7,653 nucleotides of DNA from an uncultured Solirubrobacteraceae bacterium (GCA_955652345.1 CATPBV010000023.1:1-7653), one strand, 5' to 3'. Numbered from the stretch's first letter, positions 1 to 6,732 are shown. Notes: generated from the letters alone by a model not told the origin. Numbers and translations are program-made.

Positions 1-649
1 CCCTCGTACCCTCGGCCTTCAGCTCGCCGAAGTCGACGATCCCGATCCGGTCACAGAGGCGCTCCGCCTCCTCCATGTACTGGGTCGTGTACAGCACGGC
101 CATTCCCTCGTCCGATAAGTGCTCGACGCTCTCGAGGATCGCGTTCCGGCTCTGGGGATCGACGCCGACCGTAGGTTCGTCGAGGATCAGCAGCCGCGGC
201 CGGTGAAGCAGCCCGATCCCGATGTTCAGCCGGCGCTGCATCCCGCCGGAATACTCCTTGGTGAGATCGTCGGCGCGATCGGTGAGCCCGATCACTTCGA
301 GGACCTCGCCGACGCGGGTGTTCGCCTCCGTGGTGGGCAGGCCGTACAGACGGCCGAAGAAACGGAGGTTCTCGCGAGCCGTCAGGTCCGGATAGATCGC
401 GAGCTCCTGGGGCACGTAGCCGATGAGGGCTCGCGGCGCGACGGTGCGCGTCGTCAGCTGCTCGCCGCCCACGAGCACCTCGCCCGCGTCCGGCTCGAGC
501 AGGCCGCAGGCCATCGAGATGGTGGTGGTCTTGCCCGCGCCGTTCGGGCCGAGAAGGCCGTAGGTCTCGCCGTCGGCGATCTGGAAGCTGACGCCTCGCA
601 CGGCCCGTACCTCACCGAAGCTCTTGCGCAAATCCCGGCAGTCGAGCAC
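1..649 (-). CDS. ABC-2 type (DrrA-like) exporter ATP-binding subunit, 3' end cut by window edge
   Basis: This is the ATPase subunit of an ABC exporter of the drug/antibiotic (DrrA/CcmA-like) class. It would sit on the inner membrane face and power a separate ABC-2 permease, which probably lies beyond the left edge. Reading from the GTG at 647-649, 216 residues are visible: Walker A GPNGAGKTT (34-42), Q-loop YVPQE (78-82), signature YSGGMQRR (133-140), Walker B LLILDEPTVGVDP (153-165) with catalytic E158, D-loop, and TTQYMEEAE (188-196). The switch histidine is Gln190, a substitution I recall as common in DrrA-type ATPases. The C-terminal third is missing. The start is uncertain: TTG at 656-658 and GTG at 716-718 are in frame with no stop between, and none has a clear ribosome binding site. 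The gene is divergent from the ThrRS gene. The family is certain; the substrate cannot be told from the sequence. Confidence 0.93.
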   Translation of the reverse strand, partial: MLDCRDLRKSFGEVRAVRGVSFQIADGETYGLLGPNGAGKTTTISMACGLLEPDAGEVLVGGEQLTTRTVAPRALIGYVPQELAIYPDLTARENLRFFGRLYGLPTTEANTRVGEVLEVIGLTDRADDLTKEYSGGMQRRLNIGIGLLHRPRLLILDEPTVGVDPQSRNAILESVEHLSDEGMAVLYTTQYMEEAERLCDRIGIVDFGELKAEGTR

Positions 650-761
650 GCTGCGCAAACTTTCGCACCAACCGTCCTGTGATGTATCGCGGCGAGTGAC
701 CTCGGGTGTGCGTCGCACGCCGGTAATGTGTGGAGGGTGAAGTACGCCCGTCGCATCTCCC

Positions 762-781
762 ACCGGCCGATGGCGGCCGGT
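762..781. repeat. Inverted repeat, 7 bp arms, in the divergent intergenic region
   Basis: ACCGGCC (762-768) and GGCCGGT (775-781) are perfect reverse complements separated by GATGGC. The repeat lies in the gap between the divergent ABC ATPase and ThrRS genes and overlaps the start of the Thr-rich leader ORF. It could be an operator for either gene or an RNA hairpin in the ThrRS leader. There is no T-run after it, so it is not an intrinsic terminator. Confidence 0.35.
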
Positions 782-820
782 CGCGGCGTGCCTGCTCTCG
801 CCACCACGTCGACTCAGTAG
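770..820 (+). promoter_or_regulatory. Candidate threonine-rich leader ORF upstream of ThrRS
   Basis: A 16-codon ORF from ATG 770 to TAG 818-820 encodes MAAGRGVPALATTSTQ, with threonine codons at 803-808 and 812-814 just before the stop. A run of codons for the cognate amino acid, followed at once by GC-rich hairpins and then by the matching synthetase gene, is how leader-peptide attenuators are built. Against it, none of the possible starts (ATG 770, GTG 788, GTG 737) has a usable Shine-Dalgarno; GGAGG at 732-736 abuts GTG 737 with no spacing. Thr-rich tetrapeptides also arise by chance in GC-rich DNA. No promoter has been established for this leader. This is a speculative call. Confidence 0.22.
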
Positions 821-828
821 GGCGCTCC

Positions 829-891
829 GGCGGCTGCTGGCCGCCCCGGGGTGCCCGCCAGCTCCGGCGCGGATGACAGCGCCGCGCCGCC
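829..891 (+). promoter_or_regulatory. Paired GC-rich hairpins in the ThrRS leader with mutually exclusive pairings
   Basis: Hairpin A pairs GGCGGC (829-834) with GCCGCC (840-845) over a 5-base loop. Hairpin B pairs CGGCGCGG (865-872) with CCGCGCCG (882-889), eight GC pairs over a 9-base loop. A second GCCGCC at 886-891 overlaps the right arm of B and could pair with 829-834 instead of 840-845, so A and B could be exchanged for an alternative fold. Hairpin B ends 40 bases before the AAGGAG of the ThrRS gene. This layout suits leader-controlled expression, but complementary GC-rich hexamers are frequent by chance here. No T-box antiterminator consensus was seen. Confidence 0.28.
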
Positions 892-928
892 TCGACAGGC
901 GCCGCACCACTGGGACGAACCTGCATTG

Positions 929-934
929 AAGGAG
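929..934 (+). promoter_or_regulatory. Shine-Dalgarno AAGGAG that fixes the ThrRS start
   Basis: AAGGAG stands 8 bases before ATG 943. It is one of the strongest ribosome binding sites in the window. It supports 943 as the true start, and therefore shows that the synthetase begins at the catalytic core and has not lost its TGS and editing domains to a mis-called start. Confidence 0.8.
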
Positions 935-942
935 ACGAGTCG

Positions 943-2180
943 ATGTCACCCAACCGAAACGACCCACCCGCTCGGCGCTCCCATCGCCGCATCGGCGCAG
1001 AACTCGACCTGTTCCACTTTCCCGAGCACTCACCCGGAATGGCGTGCTGGCACCCGCGCGGAATGGTCATCTACAACGCGCTGCTGGAGCTGTTCCGGGA
1101 GCTGTCCGAGCGGTCCGGGTATCAGGAAGATCGCTCGCCGCTGGTATGCGCCAGCTCGTTGTGGGAGCGCTCCGGGCATGGGGAAAGTTCCACGCGAAGA
1201 TGTTCCAGCTCGAGGTCGACGGTCGCCCGGCGGCGTTGCGGCCGATGAACTGTCCGGGGCACGCGGAGCTGTACGCGCTACGGCCCCGCTCCTACCGCGA
1301 GCTCCCGCTGCGCCTGGCGGAAAGCGGACACGTGCACCGTCTCGAGCAGTCCGGGGAGCTCAACGGGCTCTTGCGCGCCCGTTCGTTCATCGTCGACGAT
1401 GCGCACCCGTTCTGCGCGCCCGGCCAGGTCGCGGCTGAGCTGCGGAGCTGCCTCGAGCTCGCGCGCGAGCTGCACAACCTATTTGGACTTCCGTTGCGCG
1501 CCGAGCTGTCGCTCCGACCCGCAGACCGCCTCGGGTCGGACGACGTGTGGGACAGGGCGGAAGCCGGCTTGCGCGACGGCCTCCGGGTTGCCGGGATCTC
1601 GTTCGAGGAGCGGCCCGGAGAGGGCGCTTTCTACGGCCCGAAGGTCGATCTGCACGTCGCCGATTCGCTCGGGCGCTCGTGGCAGATGGGTTCAGTTCAG
1701 CTCGACTATCAGCTCCCGGAGCGCTTCGACCTCCGGTACGTCGACGCCGGCGGGCGCGATCGCGACGGAGAGGGTGCTCCCAATCCCCCGGCGATCATCC
1801 ACCGTGCGATGTTCGGTTCGATGGAGCGGTTCATCGCCGTCCTGCTGGAGCACGGGGACGGGTGGCTTCCGCTATGGCTTTCGCCGGAGGCGGTCAGGGT
1901 GCTGCCGGTCGGTCAAGCAGACGAGCCCTACGCGCGCGCGTTCGCGGAGCAGCTCCGGCAGGCCGCAGTGAGAGGCGCGGTGGCGCCGAGCGGGCCGCTC
2001 GCCGCGCGGATTCGGGACGCGGCCGCGGCACGCGTGCCGGTCGTCGCCGTGGTGGGTCCGCGTGAGCGAGCCGGAGTTAGCGTCGCCCTCCGCCGCGCCG
2101 GAGCGCGCGACCACGATGTCGTGTCGCTGGCTCACGCCGTGGAGGGCTTGCGCGAGGAGGTGCTCTCACGGGGGCGCTGA
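943..2180 (+). CDS. thrS: Threonyl-tRNA synthetase, short editing-less form, broken by a one-base frameshift
   Basis: This class II synthetase charges tRNA-Thr with threonine in the cytoplasm. With the frame repaired it is about 412 residues and starts directly at the catalytic core; full-length bacterial ThrRS (about 640 residues) has TGS and editing domains first. The reading frame from ATG 943 gives motif 1 (PGMACWHPRGMVIYNALLE) and runs to SLWERSGH. The family motif SGHW then needs the next frame from 1179 (WGKFHAKMF), implying one missing base, most simply a T before GGGG at 1180. Read uncorrected, the first frame stops at 1248. Downstream, the Zn ligands C104 (MNCPGH), H155 (DDAHPFC) and H287 (IIHRA), motif 2 (HVHRLEQ) and motif 3 arginine 296 (GSMERF) are intact. 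A C-terminal anticodon-binding domain starts near residue 305. Either a sequencing error or a recent lesion would explain it. It may be a second ThrRS beside a full-length one. Confidence 0.9.
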
Positions 2181-2201
2181 GCGGGTCTCGCCGCCCCTCG
2201 C

Positions 2202-2219
2202 GACAGGTCTTATCCTGTC
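2202..2219 (+). promoter_or_regulatory. Candidate promoter/operator: inverted repeat over a -10-like box before the TipAS gene
   Basis: GACAGG (2202-2207) and CCTGTC (2214-2219) form a perfect inverted repeat with a 6-base spacer. TATCCT (2211-2216) matches the actinobacterial -10 pattern TANNNT and overlaps the right arm. It lies 12 bases before ATG 2229, so transcription would begin at or just before the start codon. With no Shine-Dalgarno visible, this suggests a leaderless or nearly leaderless transcript. No good -35 box is seen (tcgccg at 2188-2193). A repressor or MerR-like site is possible. This is inference. Confidence 0.35.
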
Positions 2220-2228
2220 CTCGCGACC

Positions 2229-2621
2229 ATGTTCGGAACGTCGGGTCACGAACAGCTGGAGGAAGAGGCGCGAGAGCGCTGGGGGCACACGGACGCGTAC
2301 AGCGAATCAGCGCGCCGGACAGCTCGTTACGGGCAGGCCGACTGGGGCGCGATCCACGCCGAAGCGCAGGAGATCGTCAGCGATTTCGCAGCCCTGATGC
2401 GCGCCGGCGAGTCACCGCGTGGCCCGCGGGCCCGTGCCGTCGCCGAGCGCCACCGCCAGCACATCTCGCGCTGGTTTTATCCGTGCGCGCCGGATGTGCA
2501 CCGGGCCCTCGGCGAGATGTATGTCGCGGATCGGCGGTTCGCCCGCAGCTATGAAAACGTCGCCAATGGTCTCGCCGCTTACGTGCGGAACGCGATCCGC
2601 GCGAATGCCGCGGGGCCGTAA
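2229..2621 (+). CDS. Stand-alone TipAS-type antibiotic-recognition domain protein
   Basis: The 130-residue protein matches the TipAS domain, the all-helical drug-binding half of the thiopeptide-induced regulator TipAL and of albicidin-binding relatives. The hallmark stretch ERWGHTDAYSESARRTARY (17-35) is followed by DWGAIHAEAQEI, FAALMRAG (53-60), AERHRQHISRWFYPC (72-86), HRALGEMYVADRRF (91-104) and GLAAYVRNAIRANA (114-127). Full TipAL carries a MerR-type DNA-binding half first; here the whole protein is the binding domain, like the short TipAS form, so it probably sequesters ligand and does not regulate directly. Cys86 aligns with TipAL Cys207. The residue matching Cys214, which bonds covalently to thiostrepton, is Ala93 (alignment from memory). 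No Shine-Dalgarno precedes ATG 2229, and no upstream in-frame start was found. It begins 48 bases after the ThrRS stop on the same strand. The domain call is strong; the ligand is unknown. Confidence 0.85.
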   Translation: MFGTSGHEQLEEEARERWGHTDAYSESARRTARYGQADWGAIHAEAQEIVSDFAALMRAGESPRGPRARAVAERHRQHISRWFYPCAPDVHRALGEMYVADRRFARSYENVANGLAAYVRNAIRANAAGP

Positions 2622-2661
2622 CGCCAGCGTAACGATCGCGCGCGACGATACGGACTGTTTT

Positions 2662-2681
2662 GCGGCATATTTTCTTGCCGC
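2662..2681 (+). terminator. Hairpin after the TipAS gene, weak terminator candidate
   Basis: GCGGCA (2662-2667) and TGCCGC (2676-2681) are perfect complements around the loop TATTTTCT, beginning 40 bases after the TipAS stop. No T-run follows on the plus strand (ctcgaccc), and on the minus strand the hairpin is followed by A residues, so it is not a canonical intrinsic terminator on either strand. It is unusually AT-rich for this window in its loop. It could equally be a protein-binding site upstream of the glycosyltransferase gene. Confidence 0.25.
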
Positions 2682-2706
2682 CTCGACCCAGCTTTCACGC
2701 TAGGGT
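2676..2706 (+). promoter_or_regulatory. Weak promoter candidate for the glycosyltransferase gene
   Basis: TTGCCG (2676-2681) and TAGGGT (2701-2706), 19 bases apart, resemble -35 and TANNNT -10 boxes. They lie in the 144-base gap before the GT-C glycosyltransferase gene. The match is partial, the spacing is long, and the -35 overlaps the hairpin described at 2662-2681. It is listed because the gap is long enough to hold its own promoter. Confidence 0.18.
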
Positions 2707-2765
2707 GCGCTCGGAAGCCGTGGTGTCGCTGCTCCGGGCGTACCGCGACGGATTGACGAATCTCC

Positions 2766-4421
2766 ATGTCCACAGACTCGTTCCCAGCCCAGGCCGGACC
2801 GGCGACCGGCGAGGTCCGTGCGGCTCCAGCGCGGCTGCGGCGAGCTGTTCGCCTGCAAGAACTGCGCCTGGCGCGCTTGGGGGTGCTCGCTTTCCTGTCG
2901 CTCCTGGTCCTCGTGTCGGTGTGGCTCCGGACCCGTGGGCTCCACATCTACTACTGGATCGACGAGGGACTTTCGGTCGGGATCGCCTCGCATCCGTTGG
3001 CGGATATCCCGTCGCTGCTCCAGCAGGACGGCTCGCCGCCTCTCTACTACATGGTGCTGCATGTTTGGATGGCCCTGTTCGGCCGCGGCGAGGCCGCCAC
3101 CCATGAGCTGTCGCTCCTGTTTGGGCTCCTCACGATCCCGGTGTCCTACTGGGCGGGAGCGAGCCTGTTCGGGCGCCGTGCCGGAGTCATATGCGCGGTG
3201 CTTGCCGCCGGCGCGCCGTATCTGACGACCTACGCGCAGGAGACCCGGATGTACGCGCTGCTCGCGCTCCTGAGCCTCGTCGTCTGCGCTTCGTTCGTAC
3301 ACGCATTCGTCCTTCGGCATCGGCGGTACCTGTTCGTCTTCGCGCTGACACTTGCGGCGGCGCTGTACACCCACAACTGGGCGCTGTTCCTAGCGATTGC
3401 GTGCGCTGCCGCGTACCTGCTCTGCATCTGGAGCGCTGCCAGCGACCAGCGTCGTGGGCTGTGGCGGGACGGTGCCATTGCGCTCGGAGCCGTCGTCGTG
3501 CTGTACGCGCCGTGGCTACCGACACTCTGGTACCAGGCTCGTCACACCGGCGCGCCTTGGGACCTTCCCCCAGTCATCTGGTCGGTCAGCCAGGGTCTCT
3601 ATTCGCTGGTCGGGGGCCGCGGCGCCGCGGTCGCGGTGCTGCTTGCCGGGGGTACGGGGCTCCTCGCACTGAGGAAGCTCACGCCTGTCAGAGGAGTGGC
3701 CGCGCTCAGAGACACGAGTGATCCGCAGAGGCTTCTGTTGGCGGCGAGCACGCTCCTCGTGATGGGCCTCGGAACGCTCGCGATCGCGTTCGTCTACTCG
3801 AAGGCGCACCCAGCATGGGCAATCCGATATCTGGGCGTGATCATCGGGCCGCTGATCCTGGTGTTCGGCCTGGGGCTCGCGCGCGCAGGGACGCTGGGGA
3901 TCGTCGCTCTGGCGCTCGTCGCATGCTTCTGGTTGGTCGATCCCGTCTCGACGTCTCTGACCAGCAAGAGCAACGTCGGGCGGGTGGTCCCGGGGCTGCG
4001 AGCACAGCTGGGGCGCGACGGCCTCGTGCTCTCGACCCAACCGGAGGAGGTGCCAACTCTCGCCTACTACCTTCCGGCGGTCACACGCTTCGGCACGCCG
4101 ATGGGGCCCGTCCCGGATCCACGCGTGGTCGACTGGCGGAACGCGCTCAACCGGCTGGGGGACTCCTCCGTGTCGGGGGTGCTGATGCCGATGGTGCACT
4201 CGATGAAGCCCGGCCAGCACATCTTGCTGGTCGCGCCGAGCAATCTTCCGGATACTCCGCTGTGGCTGAAGCTGATCGACCGCTACAGCATCCAGTGGAC
4301 GCGGGCGCTCACCCGTGACCGATCACTCAGGCTGATCTCCTCCACGGAGAAAGGCTGGACGGCCTCTGGCCTACCGGTGCGCGCCACGCTGTTTGTCGTC
4401 AGGGGTGGACCCCACCCGTGA
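2766..4421 (+). CDS. GT-C membrane glycosyltransferase, GT39/ArnT-like
   Basis: The 551-residue polytopic protein resembles the PMT/ArnT-like (GT39-type) family. These use polyprenyl-phosphate sugars to glycosylate lipids or proteins on the outer face of the membrane. A basic N-terminus (to about 36) leads into the first membrane span (about 38-54). The loop after it carries the family acidic pair D66-E67 (YYWIDEGLS) and DGSPPLYYMVLH (88-99), then QETRMYALLALLSL (158-171). About ten further hydrophobic spans follow to near residue 391, with a soluble C-terminal region of about 155 residues that probably faces outside. ATG 2766 is the first start after an in-frame TGA at 2754-2756; the ribosome binding site is poor. 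The DUF899 gene follows after 29 bases, so the two may be co-transcribed. The donor and acceptor sugars cannot be inferred. Confidence 0.82.
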   Translation: MSTDSFPAQAGPATGEVRAAPARLRRAVRLQELRLARLGVLAFLSLLVLVSVWLRTRGLHIYYWIDEGLSVGIASHPLADIPSLLQQDGSPPLYYMVLHVWMALFGRGEAATHELSLLFGLLTIPVSYWAGASLFGRRAGVICAVLAAGAPYLTTYAQETRMYALLALLSLVVCASFVHAFVLRHRRYLFVFALTLAAALYTHNWALFLAIACAAAYLLCIWSAASDQRRGLWRDGAIALGAVVVLYAPWLPTLWYQARHTGAPWDLPPVIWSVSQGLYSLVGGRGAAVAVLLAGGTGLLALRKLTPVRGVAALRDTSDPQRLLLAASTLLVMGLGTLAIAFVYSKAHPAWAIRYLGVIIGPLILVFGLGLARAGTLGIVALALVACFWLVDPVSTSLTSKSNVGRVVPGLRAQLGRDGLVLSTQPEEVPTLAYYLPAVTRFGTPMGPVPDPRVVDWRNALNRLGDSSVSGVLMPMVHSMKPGQHILLVAPSNLPDTPLWLKLIDRYSIQWTRALTRDRSLRLISSTEKGWTASGLPVRATLFVVRGGPHP

Positions 4422-4450
4422 GAGCGCTACAGACCAGATAGGAGCCGTTC

Positions 4451-5152
4451 GTGCCAGTCCATGACTTCCGCTTTCCGGGCGAATCGGAGGAGTACCGGCG
4501 CCAGCGTGACGAGCTACTGCGTGCGGAGATAGACCTGCGCCGTCAGCTCGAGGCCGTGGCCGAACGCACGCGCGCGCTGCCGCCTGGTGGCGCAGTACCC
4601 ACCGACTACCAGTTCGACGAATGGGGCGCCGATCAGGGAGCGCATCGACGGGTGACCCTCTCAGAGCTGTTCGGAGACAAGGACACTCTGTTTCTGTACA
4701 GCTTCATGGTCGTTCCGAAGGAGCAGGGGCTGCCGTTCGTCGGGCCGTGCCCCTCGTGCACCTCGATCATCGACGGAATCGACGGCGCGCTGCCGCACAT
4801 CACGCAGAGGATCAGCTTCGCGGTCGCGGCCAACGCGCCGATCGAGCGGTTTCACGAACACGGTGTAAGTCGCGGCTGGCGGCACGCTCGCCTGCTGTCC
4901 ACCGCGGGCACGACCTATAACCGCGACTACGGTGCCGAGGACGAGAACGGGAATCAGTGGCCGCTGGCCACGGTCTTCGCTCGGCGGCCCGATGGGATCC
5001 ACCATTTCTGGAGCTGCGAGCTGTGGTTCGCGACGCGTGAGGAGGGCCAGGACCCTCGGCACGTCGATTTCATGTGGCCCGTCTGGACGGTCTTCGATCG
5101 GACGCCGGACGGACGCGGCATGACCTGGGGCCCGGAGCTCGACTACGGATAG
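4451..5152 (+). CDS. DUF899 family thioredoxin-like protein
   Basis: The 233-residue protein matches the DUF899 family, thioredoxin-fold proteins of unproven function. After a charged coiled segment (about 13-40) comes YQFDEW (53-58), LSELFGDKDTLFLYSFM (70-86), then GPCPSCTSIIDGIDGALPHI (98-117), with cysteines C100 and C103 in the CPxC position typical of the family. The C-terminal part ends MWPVWTVFDRTPDGRG (208-223), also as in the family. No signal peptide or membrane span is seen, so it is probably cytoplasmic. Translation starts at GTG 4451, six bases after ATAGGAG (4438-4444), a good ribosome binding site. It follows the glycosyltransferase by 29 bases and is convergent with the GCS2-like gene. 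A thiol-redox role is plausible from the fold and the CxxC, but this is inference. Confidence 0.85.
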   Translation: MPVHDFRFPGESEEYRRQRDELLRAEIDLRRQLEAVAERTRALPPGGAVPTDYQFDEWGADQGAHRRVTLSELFGDKDTLFLYSFMVVPKEQGLPFVGPCPSCTSIIDGIDGALPHITQRISFAVAANAPIERFHEHGVSRGWRHARLLSTAGTTYNRDYGAEDENGNQWPLATVFARRPDGIHHFWSCELWFATREEGQDPRHVDFMWPVWTVFDRTPDGRGMTWGPELDYG

Positions 5153-5219
5153 CTGCGCGATGCCGGCGGACGACCCAAGACGCCTGAGCGTTCGACCGCG
5201 TGTCTGTGGCCAACAGGTC

Positions 5220-6698
5220 CTAGTCGAGTGGCCAGGTGTGCACCGGCTCGTTCGTGTGCATGTGGTCCCGGTACCGGACCGTCATCTCGCGAAGCGCCGC
5301 AAGGCGATCGAGCCGGCGATCTTCGAGGAGCCGATGGAAGGTCGCGCTCTGCCACGATGCGCCGTTTCGCAGGGTGGCGCAACGGCGCTCGATGACGCCT
5401 AGCAGGCGGTCCCGGTCGGCGGTTGCGACTCCCCACCGGTCGAGGCCCTCGTACGCCATCGGCAGCAGCCGTCGCAGGACCAGCTCGGCGACCCGCACCT
5501 CGCCGACGCCCGGCCAGTAGAGCGGCGCCTCGATGCCCTCCCGCGCGCAGGCATGGAAGTTCTCCTCGGCCGCGGGGAACGACATCTGCGACCAGATCGG
5601 ACGCTCGTCATCGACCAGCATCCGGATCAGCCCGTAGTAGAAGGCGGCGTTGGCGAGGATGTCCACGACCGTGGGACCCGCCGGGAGGACTCGGTTCTCG
5701 ACGCGCAGGTGCGGCCGCCCTCCATCGACGTCGTAGATCGGGCGATTCCAGCGGTAGATCGTGCCGTTGTGAAGTCGCAGCTCCTGCAGCCGGGGCACGC
5801 CGCCGTTGTGAAGGACCTCCACGGGGTCTTCGTCCTCGCAGACCGGGAGAAGCGCCGGGAAGTAGAGGACGTTCTCCTCGAACAGGTCGAAGATCGAAGT
5901 GATCCATCGCTCACCGAACCACACCCTGGGACGCACACCCTGCGCCTTGAGCTCCTCGGGACGGGTATCGGTGGACTGCTCGAACAGCGCGATCCGGGTC
6001 TCTCGCCACAGCTCTCGCTCGAAGAAGAACGGGGAGTTGGCGCCGACCGCGAGCTGCACGCCGGCGATCGCCTGCGCGGCGTTCCAGTGGTTCGCGAACA
6101 CAGTCGGGTCGACCTGCTGATGCAGCTGGACGCTCGTGCAAGCAGCCTCCGGCGCGATCGTGTCGGCGTACGTCGACAGGCGCTCCACGCCGTCGATCGC
6201 GATCTGCAGGTCTTCGCCGCGCGCCGCGAAGACCTGCTCGTTGAGCAGGGCATAGCGGTCGCTGGCGCTGAAGTTCTCAGCGTTCAGGTGCCGCTCGGTG
6301 ACCGTGGGCAGGATCCCGATCAGCATCATGTGAGCGCCGGCGCCGCTGGCCCTGTCCTCGGCGTCGTTGAGGCTCGCGCGGATGCCCTCTTCGAGCTCCT
6401 TGAACACCCCGCCGCCGAGCAGGTGCGGCGGAATGTTGATCTCGAGGTTGAACTGCGCGAGCTCAGTCTGGAAGTCGGGGTTGGCGATCCGCTCCAGCGC
6501 CTGAGCGTTCGCCATCGCGGGGTCGCCTGCCTTGTCGGTGAGGTTCAGCTCGATCTCGAGCCCGACCGCCCGATGCTCGGGATCGAATTGCGATTCGGCG
6601 AGCATCTGGGCGAAGACCTCGAGGCACCGCTTGACCTTGAAGCGATAGCGGCGCCGCTGTTCGCGAGTGAACACGGTTGCGGTGACCTGTTCGCCCAT
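5220..6698 (-). CDS. Glutamate-cysteine ligase family (GCS2) protein
   Basis: The 492-residue protein belongs to the glutamate-cysteine ligase family 2, ATP-dependent enzymes that join an amine to the gamma-carboxyl of glutamate. Visible motifs are GLEIELNLTD (46-55), FNLEINIPPHLLGGG (83-97), SVQLHQQVDP (189-198), NSPFFFERELWRE (221-233), NGTIYRWNRPIYD (311-323) and HLRVENRVLPAGPT (330-343). These include the acidic and His residues expected for Mg-ATP and glutamate binding. It is longer than YbdK-type carboxylate-amine ligases (about 370), with a helical C-terminal extension of about 120 residues. It could make gamma-glutamylcysteine, perhaps for ergothioneine, or another gamma-glutamyl amide; no egt or gshB neighbour is in view. 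ATG 6698 has AAGGGAAGAG just upstream (6702-6711). It is the last gene of the minus-strand block, 58 bases after DUF2277. Confidence 0.88.
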   Translation of the reverse strand: MGEQVTATVFTREQRRRYRFKVKRCLEVFAQMLAESQFDPEHRAVGLEIELNLTDKAGDPAMANAQALERIANPDFQTELAQFNLEINIPPHLLGGGVFKELEEGIRASLNDAEDRASGAGAHMMLIGILPTVTERHLNAENFSASDRYALLNEQVFAARGEDLQIAIDGVERLSTYADTIAPEAACTSVQLHQQVDPTVFANHWNAAQAIAGVQLAVGANSPFFFERELWRETRIALFEQSTDTRPEELKAQGVRPRVWFGERWITSIFDLFEENVLYFPALLPVCEDEDPVEVLHNGGVPRLQELRLHNGTIYRWNRPIYDVDGGRPHLRVENRVLPAGPTVVDILANAAFYYGLIRMLVDDERPIWSQMSFPAAEENFHACAREGIEAPLYWPGVGEVRVAELVLRRLLPMAYEGLDRWGVATADRDRLLGVIERRCATLRNGASWQSATFHRLLEDRRLDRLAALREMTVRYRDHMHTNEPVHTWPLD

Positions 6699-6732
6699 GG
6701 CTCTCTTCCCTTGCGACTACGGCAGGTGGGAA

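Noticed and set aside
119..682. 187-codon plus-strand open frame at the left end
   Set aside because: It is antisense to the ABC ATPase, which shows Walker A, signature and Walker B motifs in order on the minus strand.
724..729. TAATGT as the -10 of a ThrRS promoter
   Set aside because: It fits TANNNT, but the hexamer at the right distance (701-706) is nothing like a -35, so the evidence is too thin for a feature.
660..942. T-box riboswitch before ThrRS
   Set aside because: The conserved T-box antiterminator sequence (AGGGTGG-ACCGCG type) is absent from the leader.
1174..1186. Programmed ribosomal frameshift in thrS
   Set aside because: The bases CAT GGG GAA do not form an X-XXY-YYZ slippery site, and re-pairing after a -1 slip would be poor. 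A lost base is simpler.
3617..3630. 14 bp perfect palindrome CCGCGGCGCCGCGG
   Set aside because: It lies inside the glycosyltransferase and is explained by Gly/Arg/Ala codons in GC-rich DNA.
2700..4220. Two long minus-strand frames (2700-3374 and 3516-4220)
   Set aside because: Both are Arg/Gln/Glu-rich antisense shadows of the membrane glycosyltransferase; no RBS or domain was seen.
5153..5219. Terminator between the convergent DUF899 and GCS2 genes
   Set aside because: Only a 4 bp CTGT/ACAG stem could be found and there is no T-run on either strand, so no terminator can be supported.
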